NCBI RefSeq assembly: GCF_964204865.1
Contig: NC_135262.1
Location: 9,672,001-9,736,000 of the forward strand
Source: Styela clava
Taxonomy: Eukaryota; Chordata; Ascidiacea; Stolidobranchia; Styelidae
Length of the DNA stretch: 64,000 bases
Direction of reading: 5' to 3'
In this document: positions 11,801 to 22,552 of the stretch, piece by piece
Numbering within the stretch: the stretch's first letter is position 1
Layout: every line of letters begins with the position of its first letter
Notes under the pieces: generated by a model
Told to the model about the DNA's origin: nothing
Database searches by the model: none
What the model saw: the letters and a program-made list of their open reading frames with translations, nothing else
Translations under genes and position numbers: made by a program

Positions 11801-13221
11801 GTGAAAAAAATCATCTTTATCTAGAGCAGGAGTCCTTCTTTTGGTGTTATGGAGCCTATGAGGCGGTTGACGTTCATTTGCGGAGCCTCACAATAAATTC
11901 ATAAAATAAAAGCAAACAAATAAATTTCTACTCAATTAATGTTCCCGATTGAATTGATGTTACTTTATTTAATGACGCCGATGCATTCGTTGTTATTGCT
12001 TCTTTGGACAGGCTCCGGATTCTGTGAAAAAAACCTGGGGGCTCCGATAGGTATTGATTCACTTTAAAAATACTGACTAATTTTGTAACTGTCCAAAGAA
12101 GCAGTAACGGCATTATTTAAATTTGACAACCGTAATTTGAATATTTTGTAAATACATCGCATCAGGTTCATCCCAGTCATTAAATAAAGTAATTTTAATT
12201 TACTCATGAACTTCAATCTGTAAGTAACAATGTGTTTGTTTTCATTTTTATAAATTTATTTTGGAGATCCATAACATCAAGAGTTTGAGAACCCCTTATC
12301 TAGAAGATCGTCAGAGTGATGATCAAGGTGGTAATTTCAATTTGGGAGACTTGTGTTGGATACCTTGATTTTTAACCCTCATTTGAACTATTCTTGTTAT
12401 TTGTATTATTCACTTTATTTTCAGCTTTCCTCATCGGTGTTATCAATTCATTTATCCATGTTATAATGTATTCATACTATGGAATAGCAGCCATTGGACC
12501 TCATATGCAGAAATATCTCTGGTGGAAGAAATATCTCACAAAATTACAATTGGTATTGTATTAGAATTAGATGATATTAGTAATTTTGTTAACCGAATGA
12601 AGATTTGTTGTAGAATAGTGCTCCAACAATTCAAGTTCGTAAATAATATATTAGGAAGCTTTTAAATTCAGGAATGGTATGTGAAAATTAAATATTTTAG
12701 ATTATTTAATAATGTGTTATGTGGCAGATAATATTTTTTGAATTAATAAATCTATATTGAGTACTCCTTAAGTATGCGCACCAAGATATGGCACAACCTG
12801 AACCCTAACCTGGTACACAACCTGAGTTCAGGTTGTGCGCCATCTTGGTGCGCATACTTCAGGAGGTCCTTATATTGTGATATTGTTGGTGTAAGTTTGG
12901 CTTTGGATATTTAGAAATATTTATTTTCATATGGTTAAGTAATCTTAAATTTGTCGGCACATTATTTGAATTATTTAAATAAATAGCAATGTACAATATT
13001 AAATTATTACATTTTACTTATCCTTTTCTCATTTTATCTATCGCCATGCTTTATCATTCCAGATCCAATTCTTCATCATGCTAGTGCATAGTGCAAATAT
13101 ACTTCTTGGCGACTGTGATTTTCCGAAGTGGATTAGTGGTCTTGTTGTCGGATATCAAGTCACACTCATCTTATTATTTGGAAAATTTTACTTCGATAGT
13201 TATCGAAGGAAAAAAGATTGA
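8813..13221 (+). CDS. very-long-chain fatty acid elongase, ELOVL4-like
   Basis: Six exons: 8813-8861, 9404-9591, 11021-11101, 11554-11725, 12425-12552, 13063-13221. All join in phase and total 777 nt (258 residues), the usual ELOVL size. The enzyme catalyses the condensing step of fatty-acyl elongation (acyl-CoA plus malonyl-CoA) in the ER membrane. Diagnostic motifs: SSPWP and [10 protein letters not shown] near the N-terminus, [15 protein letters not shown], the histidine box HVYHH at residues 141-145, [12 protein letters not shown] and IQF, with several hydrophobic spans. The [12 protein letters not shown]...[10 protein letters not shown] stretch is closest in my memory to ELOVL4/ELOVL7. 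The tail ends YRRKKD, a basic end that may act in ER retention, although it is not a strict KKxx. Introns 2, 4 and 5 carry transposon relics (9597-10622, 11826-12296, 12761-12870). The subfamily assignment is uncertain. Confidence 0.93.
9597..10622. mobile_element. hAT-like element inserted at intron-2 splice donor
   Basis: Terminal inverted repeats are CCAGTCTGGATTTCATGGCC at the left and the reverse complement CCAGACTGGATTCCATGGC at the right. Perfect 8-bp duplications GAGGTATG flank it at 9589-9596 and 10623-10630. The element is 1026 bp, has no transposase frame, and contains about 2.5 imperfect tandem units of roughly 190 bp (each with AAATACGTTGAA and GACCTTTGACCCCAA). The GCGTGCAAT-rich ends give it a base composition unlike the surrounding intron. 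The target duplication contains the exon-2 end and its donor (GAG|GTATG). Confidence 0.85.
11826..12296. mobile_element. hAT-like MITE in ELOVL intron 4
   Basis: It starts GCAGGAGTCCTTC and ends GAGTTTGAGAACCCCT, a degenerate CAGGGGT-type terminal pair. Both flanks carry TATCTAGA (11818-11825 and 12297-12304), an 8-bp target duplication. The interior is short and non-coding, with two oppositely placed copies of a GCTCCG/CGGAGCC-like block. Confidence 0.65.
12761..12870. mobile_element. 110-bp hairpin MITE
   Basis: The arms AGTATGCGCACCAAGAT and its reverse complement ATCTTGGTGCGCATACT lie within a near-complete fold-back. The loop region contains GAACCCTAACCTGG. Flanks share TATATTG (12753-12760 and 12871-12878), a near-perfect 8-bp target duplication. 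Related copies are at 19437, 37526, 56336 and 61540. Confidence 0.75.
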
Positions 13222-15423
13222 TTCTAATTATTTTAGAGAACCAAATTACAATTCCAGAAAATATTGAACTGTATTATTCAAATTGTAGGAAATTATCAAA
13301 ATCTTCATTTTCGAACCCCTGTGTTATTCTAATTTCTGTGGTAGGCTATTGTTTGATTACATTGGATTTTGTATTATTCATACTGAAAATTATTACCAGT
13401 GTTTTAATTTGTTGTTTAGGCTTCTACTGTTTGCATATGATAATTTACAGTGTTATATTATTAAATTACTTACTTTTACAAAATTGGACCAAAACTCTGG
13501 TAAAGTGTTTTAACAATTATATCTAATGTAACAATATATTTTTTATAATTGATTAAAATCAATTCAGTGGAATACTGATTGCCAAATTTTGATTTCAACT
13601 AAATTTTACAAATGAATGATATGTAGGTTATTACCTACGGGTAGTTTCATTTTGTGATTAAAAAAAAATTTAAATTTGCTGTGTTCCAGTCTTATTCATT
13701 TCAAATCCTATTTAATCTGCCTCCTTCAGCTATCTCCAAAATAATCTGAGACAGGTTTTCATTTTAAATAGCAAAAGTTATTTTTTCTAAACTAAAATAT
13801 GCAGAAAACTTACTGTAATCTCACAGGTGTATAGTAATCAATCTTTTAAACTTTAGTCTTCCAAATAATGGTGCTAAGCATGATAATATAATATAGCAAA
13901 TGCCAATTTTATCAATTTGAATAAATAAAAATATCTCCATTAAGTTCTTGTATAAAATTAGAAGACAAAATTCAGAATATCATGTATGTATGTATATATA
14001 AATATATAATAGCAAGTATAGCTAAAATTATCAGCGAAATTAACACTTATTCTGTTACTAAACTAGAGCAAATACTTAAAAAGTACATTCCTTCATAAAA
14101 TAGCAAGTTTATATATTCATATATTTCATGTGTGCAACTATTTGGTTATCAAAATAAAATACCTGTATGCCATAAGTACCGGTACTCTTTATATTTTGAA
14201 TGTGAAAAATATGCAGTTTGTACTTCTACTGTTATATTTTGAGCCAAATTCCATTTTCTCTTTTGTATGGTCATATTTACCCTTTTTACCCATATCAATA
14301 TGTAGTCAGAATTCGAGATTTCATTCCATTACCATAAAAAAGTGTTTCTAGTTGTAAATTTTTGTTTAATTCCGCTGGATCGAATATTAAAAATTAAAAT
14401 ATAGGTTTTTTCACACTAGTCCTGTACCGGTTTGAATGTTATTAATAATGGTAAATGTGTTTTATAAGTTGGACACTATACAAATATAATATAACTGCTT
14501 ACAGTAAATTTGAAATGGCTCTAAACATGCCATTCAAACTAACAAACGTAATGATTTTGAGAGTATATGAAAGAGATGTAAATCGAATAGTATTTTAAAT
14601 CCAGTTGATTTTTATTATACAAACAATATGATTTTTGGAGTGAAAAATAAACTGAATTGAAACTAACAAAACTAATTTATGATATAGAAGTAAAATTCCT
14701 GGACGTAAGAATCCATAGTGTTACTTTTGTATTACAGTTTTTTTTTGCTTCAACTTGATCCCATAATGGGGGTATTCAGTCTCAATCGGAAAAGAAATAA
14801 AATTTACACCCTGAATGGCAAAATTTGAATACCGGTAGTTTTTTTTTTTCATTTTCAAGTATATATTTCCATTCCAAAAGCAATGCTTCTCTTTTGACTG
14901 GTTGTAATGTTGTTGACATGTGATTTATTTTATAAGATTTTAGTTAGTTAAAATGAGCTCGCCAACCATATCGACTGAATTTTTGGCTCTTGGCTACCAT
15001 AAAATTTACTACTATTACCATGAATATCAGGTTGTAATGTTATTGAAATTCAAAGACATTCTTATATTGCTTCCTTTCTTTATGTGACATGAAACTTGAC
15101 TTGGCTGAGTTTTCAAATAAATGCCTCCTAAGTTGATATACCACTGTTTTTTGAGCAAGATTTGATACAATTTTATAATATATGATTAACTGTTATTTTG
15201 TAGATTTTCTTGTAAAAATGTTACAAATGTTTCATATTAAACTTTGTTTTTAGGAACAGAATTTGAATTTATTGCCTTGAAGGTTTGTTTTCAAAATACT
15301 TGTACATAATAAAATGTTTCAAATTTTTTTGTTTCAAATTGTTTTACAGTTATTTCCTCATTATGATGATTTAAGTTAGTTTACACAATATCTATTTAAA
15401 CAGTAGTAGATGATCTGTTCATA
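13222..15423. other. intergenic, AT-rich
   Basis: This is the 3' flank of the elongase and the 5' flank of the next gene. Several open frames (13218-13526, 14130-14351) are low-complexity and lack splice or family support. Three TACCGGT-type palindromes occur near 14178, 14427 and 14831. Confidence 0.5.
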
Positions 15424-15702
15424 ATGGATAATGAAAATACTGCTTTGGTCACCAGAAAACTTCTACACATGATCAAAAGCTTGTCTAAAGAAGTTGAGCT
15501 GTTGTATTTGAAAGAAAAGTTCCCATTTGCATTTGAGGGGAAACCAGTAGATACTGCAGAACACAAAGCCTTAACAATATGCCATTTTCTGAAGGAAAAC
15601 CCAGGAATGTATAACGATGTATTGTTATCTTTGATGCAAGAAGAAAGTGGACTGAGCATACAGATTGAAAGAAAAGTCAAAAAATTACATGCATTGGTTT
15701 GA
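15424..15702 (+). CDS. small intronless protein, 92 aa, unrecognised
   Basis: A complete single-exon frame has ATG in a reasonable context (CATAATGG), TGA at 15700-15702 and an AATAAA at 15708-15713. The protein is mostly helical and amphipathic: LLHMIKSLSKEVELLYLKEK, then PFAFEGKPVDTAEHKALTIC, then MQEESGLSIQIERKVKKL. It has two Cys, no signal peptide and no transmembrane span, so it is probably a small cytosolic or nuclear coiled-coil or adaptor protein. I cannot name the family. It lies 372 bp upstream of the FDXR frame on the same strand. A non-coding first exon upstream is possible. The minus-strand frame over the same bases is a shadow. Confidence 0.65.
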   Translation: MDNENTALVTRKLLHMIKSLSKEVELLYLKEKFPFAFEGKPVDTAEHKALTICHFLKENPGMYNDVLLSLMQEESGLSIQIERKVKKLHALV

Positions 15703-16074
15703 CTAGAAATAAAAATGACTTCATTTTTTAATTAATAAATATCATTCAAATCCAATTCAAACTGTAGTTCCTGCAATTTAATACTGTGCTCAATGATTAA
15801 GTAAAGAACAGCCATCGAAATTTATATAGTAAGCAGAAAATAATTGCTTACTTCAATCGCAGTTTAGAACTTCCAACCATTTCGCTAGATGACCTCTGCC
15901 CGCCCAGGCTTGAGTCATGTGCTACAATCTTTTTGTTCGTCACTCTGTGATTCTGGCAATTGGATTTGAAATAGTATGTTTTGTTTCACAGTAAATATTG
16001 GTAGTAAATTGTAAAATTTATAGCATATTTGACTATAATTCAAAATTGAAGCAGAAATTCTTAACATAGTTTAA

Positions 16075-17529
16075 ATGCTGGTATTATTGAAAAATCTTAC
16101 TTTACGTGCTTCATCAACAAAATGTAGTGTTTTATTTCATCATTTTTCTCAAGCACATGGTCCTACTATCTGCATTGTTGGGAGTGGTCCTGCTGGGTTT
16201 GGAATATCTCAATATTTATTAAAGAATCATGACTTGTTGCGAATCAAGATGATTGAAAAATGCCCTATTCCGTATGGTTTGATAAGATATGGGGTTTCTC
16301 CTGATCATCAAGATGTAAAGAACTGCATCCATGGATATGAGAGAGTTGCAGAGAACCCTAGATTTTCTTTCTATGGGAATGTTGATGTTGGAAGCGATAT
16401 AACACTAAGTGAATTACACCAAGTATCTGATGCTGTGGTCCTTTGCACTGGTGCACAAAAACTCTTACAGCTTGGAATTCCTGGAGAGGATCTACCCAAT
16501 GTCTTTTCTGCAAAAGAATTTGTTGGCTGGTATAATGGTGTTCCACAATACAACCAGTTAAAGCCGGATTTATCTGGTTCAACTGCAGCAATCATTGGCG
16601 TCGGGAATGTGGCATTGGACTGTGCAAGAATGTTGCTTAAGCCACATGAAGAATTAAAAGACACTGATATTACTACAGAATCTTATGAGGCATTGAAAAC
16701 AAGCAATATTAAAAATGTTATTTTAATAGGAAGACGTGGTCCACTTCAAATGACATGCACTCGAAAAGAGTTGTCTGAAATTACAGATATTGCGAATGTG
16801 ACAACAATAGCAGATCAAAAATGTTTCACAGATGCTGTAAAAACAGCTTTGAAAATTAAAAACCTAAAATTGAGGAAAACACAAAGACTTGTGAAGCACT
16901 TGATGACATCAATGACTAATTCTGATTCTAAAGCAGACTCCGAAACCAATCAAAAATTTGTTGTTAAGCTTTTGCGATCCCCTGAACAAATTATTGAAAA
17001 AAATGGAGCAGTTTGTGGTGTAACATTGAAGAAAAATTTTATGACTGGTGAAGATGCGTTCAAGCCTGATATATCTTACACAAATGAGACCGAAAATATT
17101 GATTGTAGCTTGGTCATTTCAGCTATTGGATATGGGAATGAGACTATTGAAGAAACTATTCCTTTTATTGAAGACAAAATTATGAACAATGGAGGCAGGG
17201 TTGACCATGCACCTCCATTATATGCGTGTGGTTGGTGTAAAAACGGTGCAAAAGGCGTTCTTGCAGATACTTTAAATGACTGTTTGATAACCGGAAAAAC
17301 TCTTTTAACCGACTTGAAAACTTGGGAACAAAAGTATGATAAAAATAAAGGAAAATTGGATGAATTTCTGGTACAAAAACAGATAAAATCATATTCTTGG
17401 GATGATTGGAGAATTATTGATAAATATGAAACAGATCAAGGCATAAAATTGGGTAAAGTAAGAGAAAAGGTGGTTCATGGAAAACAAATGTCTGAAATTA
17501 TTAATGCTAAATCAAATGATGTATTGTGA
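16075..17529 (+). CDS. FDXR: NADPH:adrenodoxin/ferredoxin oxidoreductase, mitochondrial, intronless
   Basis: A single open frame of 484 residues, close to the family length. The enzyme passes electrons from NADPH through FAD to mitochondrial ferredoxin, feeding Fe-S cluster synthesis and cytochrome P450s. Visible features: a basic, Ser-rich N-terminal presequence (about residues 1-28); FAD site IVGSGPAG (34-41); PYGLIRYGVSPDH (66-78); NADPH site IIGVGNVALDCAR (173-185); arginine pair GRRGPLQ (219-225) for the NADPH phosphate; and the C-terminal FAD/NADP block GWCKNGAKGVLAD (386-398). In well-known orthologues the second block reads GQGNVALDVAR and the last GWVKRGPTGVIA, so this copy is somewhat divergent. 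An AATAAA lies at 17629-17634. Absence of introns is unusual beside intron-rich neighbours and could mean a retrocopy that kept its frame, or lineage intron loss. Confidence 0.93.
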   Translation: MLVLLKNLTLRASSTKCSVLFHHFSQAHGPTICIVGSGPAGFGISQYLLKNHDLLRIKMIEKCPIPYGLIRYGVSPDHQDVKNCIHGYERVAENPRFSFYGNVDVGSDITLSELHQVSDAVVLCTGAQKLLQLGIPGEDLPNVFSAKEFVGWYNGVPQYNQLKPDLSGSTAAIIGVGNVALDCARMLLKPHEELKDTDITTESYEALKTSNIKNVILIGRRGPLQMTCTRKELSEITDIANVTTIADQKCFTDAVKTALKIKNLKLRKTQRLVKHLMTSMTNSDSKADSETNQKFVVKLLRSPEQIIEKNGAVCGVTLKKNFMTGEDAFKPDISYTNETENIDCSLVISAIGYGNETIEETIPFIEDKIMNNGGRVDHAPPLYACGWCKNGAKGVLADTLNDCLITGKTLLTDLKTWEQKYDKNKGKLDEFLVQKQIKSYSWDDWRIIDKYETDQGIKLGKVREKVVHGKQMSEIINAKSNDVL

Positions 17530-17821
17530 CATAAACATTTTTCTTTGTTGTAAAACCTTGTCAACTTGTTCTGATTACAATGTTGGAACAGTCTTCAATC
17601 ATAGATCCGTTCATATTGTTTTTACATCAATAAAAAATCGATGAAGAGTCCCTAAATATGTATTTCATGTATATTGATCGGAAATTTAACTAGGTACCTT
17701 TTTCTCAGAGTTTTAGTCTTTTATACTATATATACATGACATGACTCAAAAAATGACCTGTATGTATCGAGAATAAAGGAGGGAAATGTCCGTTCCCTGA
17801 GAATCTCATCTTGTCATGAAC

Positions 17822-20093
17822 ATGTCATCAGAACTTCCAAACAGAGATGAATGCACGTACACAAAATGTTATTGGTAATATTTATGTTGTTCAAATTTGT
17901 CATGATATAGAAAAATATTTGTAGGAAATTGGTGTTTGGACAATTCATAAAGAAGGACACAGAATTAACCGAATACATACAATCATATTGTTATGAAAGC
18001 TTTGTCACAAGCAGTCACTAGAAGTTGTATACTTTCAACTTAATCTATCTAGAATTTTTTTTTTTCTTGGACCTCGCTATCATATAAATCTTTTCTTAAA
18101 TGGGATTCCATATTTATTTTGTACTTCTTCAAAGCCAATAGGGAAATTGAAATTCACATTTCATGATAAATCATATTGTTTTCAGCTACTTTAAGATAAA
18201 ACAAAAAAGTTTTCCAAATATAAGATTAAGGATGTTATATTGTTTAAATTTCATCCAACATAGAAATAATAGTTAATTCAGTTTCATAGACCGATATTGA
18301 ATTGTGTCAAAAACAACTTCTTTTGTTTAATTCAATTTCACAGTGAAGAAAATGTGTGGAAACTATGCAAGTACATTGAAGATAGTGGAAAGATAGAACT
18401 CTTATCCAATTCATATGCAATATTCATTTCAAATCATTATCGCACAATTCCTTTGTGGAAACAAAAAGCGTCAAAACGAAGTGATACAATGGTGATGTGG
18501 GATTACCATGTCATCTTATTTGTTGAAAATGAAAGGTATTTCTATACTCCTTGTGACTCTTCATGTTAATTACCGTAGTAATTTCACTATACTTTGAAAA
18601 ACTACTGACATTTGATTAATAGGGAGCGTGTTTATTTGGGAACTAAAGTGTCAATGTTCCTGACTCTTGTAAGAATCCTGCATCATTTACTAAACAACAG
18701 GGACCTCTTGCATTGAGCACATTTGAGAATACAATCTGCAAAATCAGAATAAGAAAATTCCAATTTATAAAACCCATAATAAAAATTATTGTCATTCGGC
18801 CAGTGGTAATTCTGATGAATTTTGCATAGTACTGTAATGGCATTCCATTTGCAGATTATTAACAATTATAAATCCAAACAATCACGCCAGATATGCATTG
18901 TAATTTTTGTAAACATTACATAAGGTGGAAAATTGTTAGAAACATTGCGTAACATGAGATTATGTACCGTAACTGATATATTAATCATTAACATATTATT
19001 TGGGTCTATCTAAATAGGGAAACCATGAAGCAGTTTAGTATTTTTTATACAAGTGATATATGTTAGTTCAGTATTGGTCATATGGCCTGGAATATTTCTA
19101 TTAATGAACAGAACATGATAAATTCATTAGGCATGCCACTGATGCATTTTATCTATCTTTCTGTCGTTAATAATTAATATTCAACTAAAACAATTCTGGA
19201 TATGCTTATTTTTGTTTTTGTTTTGTAGTCTTATATATGATCTTGACACAATGCTGGGATTTCCTTGTTCATTGGAGGAATATGCAACTGAAGCATTTAA
19301 CTTTAATATGAAGCTCAAACCACAATTCGAAAGGTTGTTGAGAGTTGTTCCTGCAACTGAGTTTTTAAAAACTTTCGCATCTGATAGGTAAGAGTATAAC
19401 TTATATTTATAGCGGAATTGCTATGTAGTCTGTGTGGCGCTCCCCAATTCTTGGTGCACAACCTGAACTCTAACCTGGTACAACTACTATGTTCAGGTTG
19501 TGCGCCGTCTTTGTGCATTGCTTGGTGCGACGAGAAGATTGCTGGACTTTGCGCCCTAACAGGGTAATCAGCATCTTTCTCCAAAAAGTTCTTGTGTTTG
19601 GGACTAATATTTGGTCATCAAATCATGTGCTTGACCCAGAATACAAGAACTTTTAACAAATTAAGAGTGATTCCACCTTATCACAAGCTACGTTGGTTCA
19701 ATGTCCATATAGCAATGCATCTTTATGCTTAGGCATAATAACAATCTCACCAAAGTTTTGTGTCATTGCAAAGGCTGTAACGGAAAAGATCCCAAGGAGC
19801 GAGAAGGATAACCTAATCATTTAAAAAATCTGTTATGGCTTTGGAATCCTGCACTGGTTACATATAGCATTTTGGTTTAAACACGTTATGTATATCTAAT
19901 TTTGCTCTGCAGAACTCATATGCTCACTGAAGATGGAGAATGGACGTCCCCTCCTCCTGATTATCCTCCTATTAGCTCTTCTTCATCGACCAACAACTTG
20001 CAGAGTTTTATCAGCATGACAAAATCAAGCGAACAGTTTGGAACAGTGCAAACATTGGAAGAGTTTATTAATAAATATATGTTGAAGGGTTGA
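17822..20093 (+). CDS. NTAQ1: protein N-terminal glutamine amidohydrolase
   Basis: Four exons in phase: 17822-17874, 18344-18535, 19229-19387, 19913-20093 (585 nt, 194 residues; human about 205). The enzyme deamidates N-terminal Gln to Glu, making a secondary destabilising residue in the Arg/N-degron pathway. The first exon was recovered from phase: it gives CTYTKCYC, and the catalytic Cys18 codon is split TG|T over intron 1. The next exon continues EENVWKLCKYI, then IPLWKQKA and the family signature WDYHV with catalytic His73. YDLDT supplies catalytic Asp86. Later landmarks are LKTFASDR, the Pro-rich PPPDYPPI and FISM. All three residues of the Cys-His-Asp triad are present, so the enzyme should be active. 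Intron 3 holds a MITE relic. Confidence 0.95.
19437..19528. mobile_element. decayed hairpin MITE copy in NTAQ1 intron 3
   Basis: GCACAACCTGAAC and its reverse complement GTTCAGGTTGTGC are separated by TCTAACCTGGTAC, the same arrangement as the element at 12761-12870. The outer ends are degenerate (CTTGGTGC on one side, TTTGTGCATTGC on the other) and no clear target duplication remains. Confidence 0.6.
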
Positions 20094-21768
20094 GTCAGTT
20101 ATTGAGTATGTTTTACTCACTGTCGGTTAGTTGAAGACGAGTCCTGGTCAATCCATTATGATGACCTTGATCACCTGAACCAGAGATGAAATTGCTGGTA
20201 ATAGGTGGTTCCCCAGTCACTCACATGAAACTCTGATAACACAAGAGTGGTTTGCCTGAGGCGGTGAGAGCGTTGATCAGATTTGTCAATCCTGAGAACA
20301 CAATGCGACTGCCTAAAACTAAAAAAATATTCACATATTCATCCCGTGGAGAAGAAAGTCGATAATACAGCTTAAACATATGTACATATATATAAAGGAA
20401 ATAACTTTATCCCAAAATGCTGATCGTTCTATAATATTCCGATTTTTTTTTATCAAGATAGTAATATCCAACCCTTTCGTTAACTATAGAAATTTGATAT
20501 AGATCTTTCACCACTGGCTCTGAATATTATTGAGTGGGGTGGTGAAGTGTTGTTTAGACCGTAAACGCCTTTACGTTGGGCTTTATTCTCTCTAAATAAC
20601 AAATTTTCCACATATTGCGCCACGTTTACGATGATAAATAATCCATTTTTGTACTCGCACGGAATTGTGAATCTGACGAGAGTTATTATACGTTCATTGG
20701 CGGCGAGGTTCTAAAGACAAATGAAGGAGTGAATCCGCGGTGCAATTTTTTTTCGATTGAAAAGCGGCAATATAAAATACTGAACATAAAACCATGAACA
20801 ATAATAAGTTTTGTTGGGGTCCGCGACAGTCTAAAAACGCTTTGCTACGCATTGAAAATCGCACACTGTGGCCGGCGTTTAAAAACATATCGTCACTAGA
20901 ATCGAAACACGGTTAATTGTGAGCGGGATTTACCCTTTTTATCCATTACTTTAAATTGTCGTCGAAAATTTTATTGTTAATATTATACAAAGTTAGAAAC
21001 GCGACTTTTTCCTGGGTTGTGATTATATATAAGATAATTAATCTAAAATATATTCAATCAATTTTTACTGTGCTGAAATAAATTTTACTCCGTGAGATTT
21101 TACAGCAGATCCACGGATTTTTCGAACGGTTTATCTTTAAAATAATCGGAGTGGCAGCATTGCGATTTAACGACATTTTGTAACATCGCATCCCTAGTTG
21201 CATCAAAAACCACGGAGCTTCTATGCTCAAAAAATTGAACAAATTTAATCATTTCAAAGGCTCCGTTGGCATCCTATTTAGTTGCAAATCGAATTTCCAA
21301 ATTTAAAAAACCTCGTACAATTGCTGGAGAAATATCATTGATATTGTAAATGATTGCCTGTACATCCGCTGAAATGATGATCTATTGATTGAGCAACTCC
21401 AAGGTAAGGATTTGGGCTACAAATAGATTCTATATGTTATGTACGTTTTGCGAACTTCGGTGATAAAAGAGCTGCTGTGTTGCAAGACAATTTAAATTGT
21501 GATGTCAGGAAATCGATCTTTTTAAACTATTCAAAAATTTCATTACAGCCAACAAACTTGATTGAAAAAGTTGCACCAGCATATGCAAAGGTGCCAGAGC
21601 TGCACGTCTGGTCGTCTCACTGGTTTACGAAAACATGCGACAATGGAAAGCTGAACACACTGTATGCGACACCGGGAGGCATTTTGTGCATAGCATTGTT
21701 TAGGTAAAGTTTTAAAAACAACTCGCTAATTGAAAAGACAAATTATAATTACTTATCCTCATTTTCAG
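20094..21768. other. intergenic; one exon-like frame of doubtful status
   Basis: This is the 3' flank of NTAQ1 followed by AT-rich DNA. From about 21440 an open frame runs to a possible donor at 21703 (TTTAG|GTAAAG). Within it KVPELHVWS weakly recalls the loop before TM9 of SLC6 transporters, which would fit the decayed SLC6 exons that follow, but its phase does not match them. No other gene is seen. Confidence 0.4.
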
Positions 21769-22552
21769 GCATGTTTGTAATCGGTTTAATCTTCACGATG
21801 AGATCTGAGAGTTACTTCCTCGGCATATTCGACATAATACTCAACTACATTTGGACTTGTTTCTGTCGCACTCTTCGAAACAATTGCAGTTGCTTGGGTC
21901 CTCAAACTAGAGAAGTGAGTGCTTTATATTTGAAACGAGATTTTTAAGCCAGGGGTGGCAACTGTTATTAATACAGGAGGGGGATATACAAAAAACTGGG
22001 CGAAACCGCAGGCCAAACTTTTATTTGACACAAACGTTCTAGGGAATATTTCTGATTTTCTATTATTCATGATGCAAGGATGCCTAGTTGCATAGGACTT
22101 ACCGTGACATTATTGTAAAAATATAAACAGTCCACTTATTTTTTTCCAGCTCCGAAAATGACAGAGAGAATGATTCAATCAAATCTGGATTGTATTGGAA
22201 AATATCATGGGGATATACCTGCCCAATTATTATGGTCGTTATACTGATTGCAAGCTTCGTGGACATGTTCCTCAACCCTCCGAGTTACTACGCTTAGAAC
22301 AAAGACATCGGCTCGAAAGACGAGTCAACTTATCTGCCATGGGGCGTGTTTATTATTGTTTTACAGATACTAAGCTCGATGTTCTGTATTCCGTTATTTG
22401 CGGGTCATGTACGTTCCCGAATTTTCAACCCGAAACGGATCAGTGCGAAATTTTGCGGGATAAATAAAAGAGCTGAACAGAATTATAATGATGAAATCAG
22501 AGTTACGGAATCTGCGACCCTGTTGAATTTAAATTATACGAACAAAGTTTGA
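21769..22552 (+). pseudogene. SLC6 (B0AT/NTT-type) neutral amino-acid transporter, 3' fragment
   Basis: Two exon remnants (21769-21914 and 22150-22552) encode the last transmembrane segments of a sodium-coupled SLC6 transporter. The first gives MFVIGLIFTMRSESY and FLGIFDI, then after one extra base near 21835 changes frame to TTFGLVSVALFETIAVAWV. It ends at a GTGAGT donor. The second gives SGLYWKISWGY and ASFVDMFLNPPSYYA, an in-frame TAG (22295-22297), then STYLPWGVFIIVLQILSSMF and a basic cytoplasmic tail ending at TGA 22550-22552. The IGLIFTxRS and NPPSY wording fits the SLC6A15-A20 group. One frameshift plus one stop, and no detectable upstream TM1-8 exons, indicate a decayed partial copy. 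Sequence errors are the alternative. Confidence 0.75.

Noticed and set aside
16358-16664. Minus-strand open frames across the FDXR gene
   Set aside because: They mirror the real plus-strand coding frame and have no family features.
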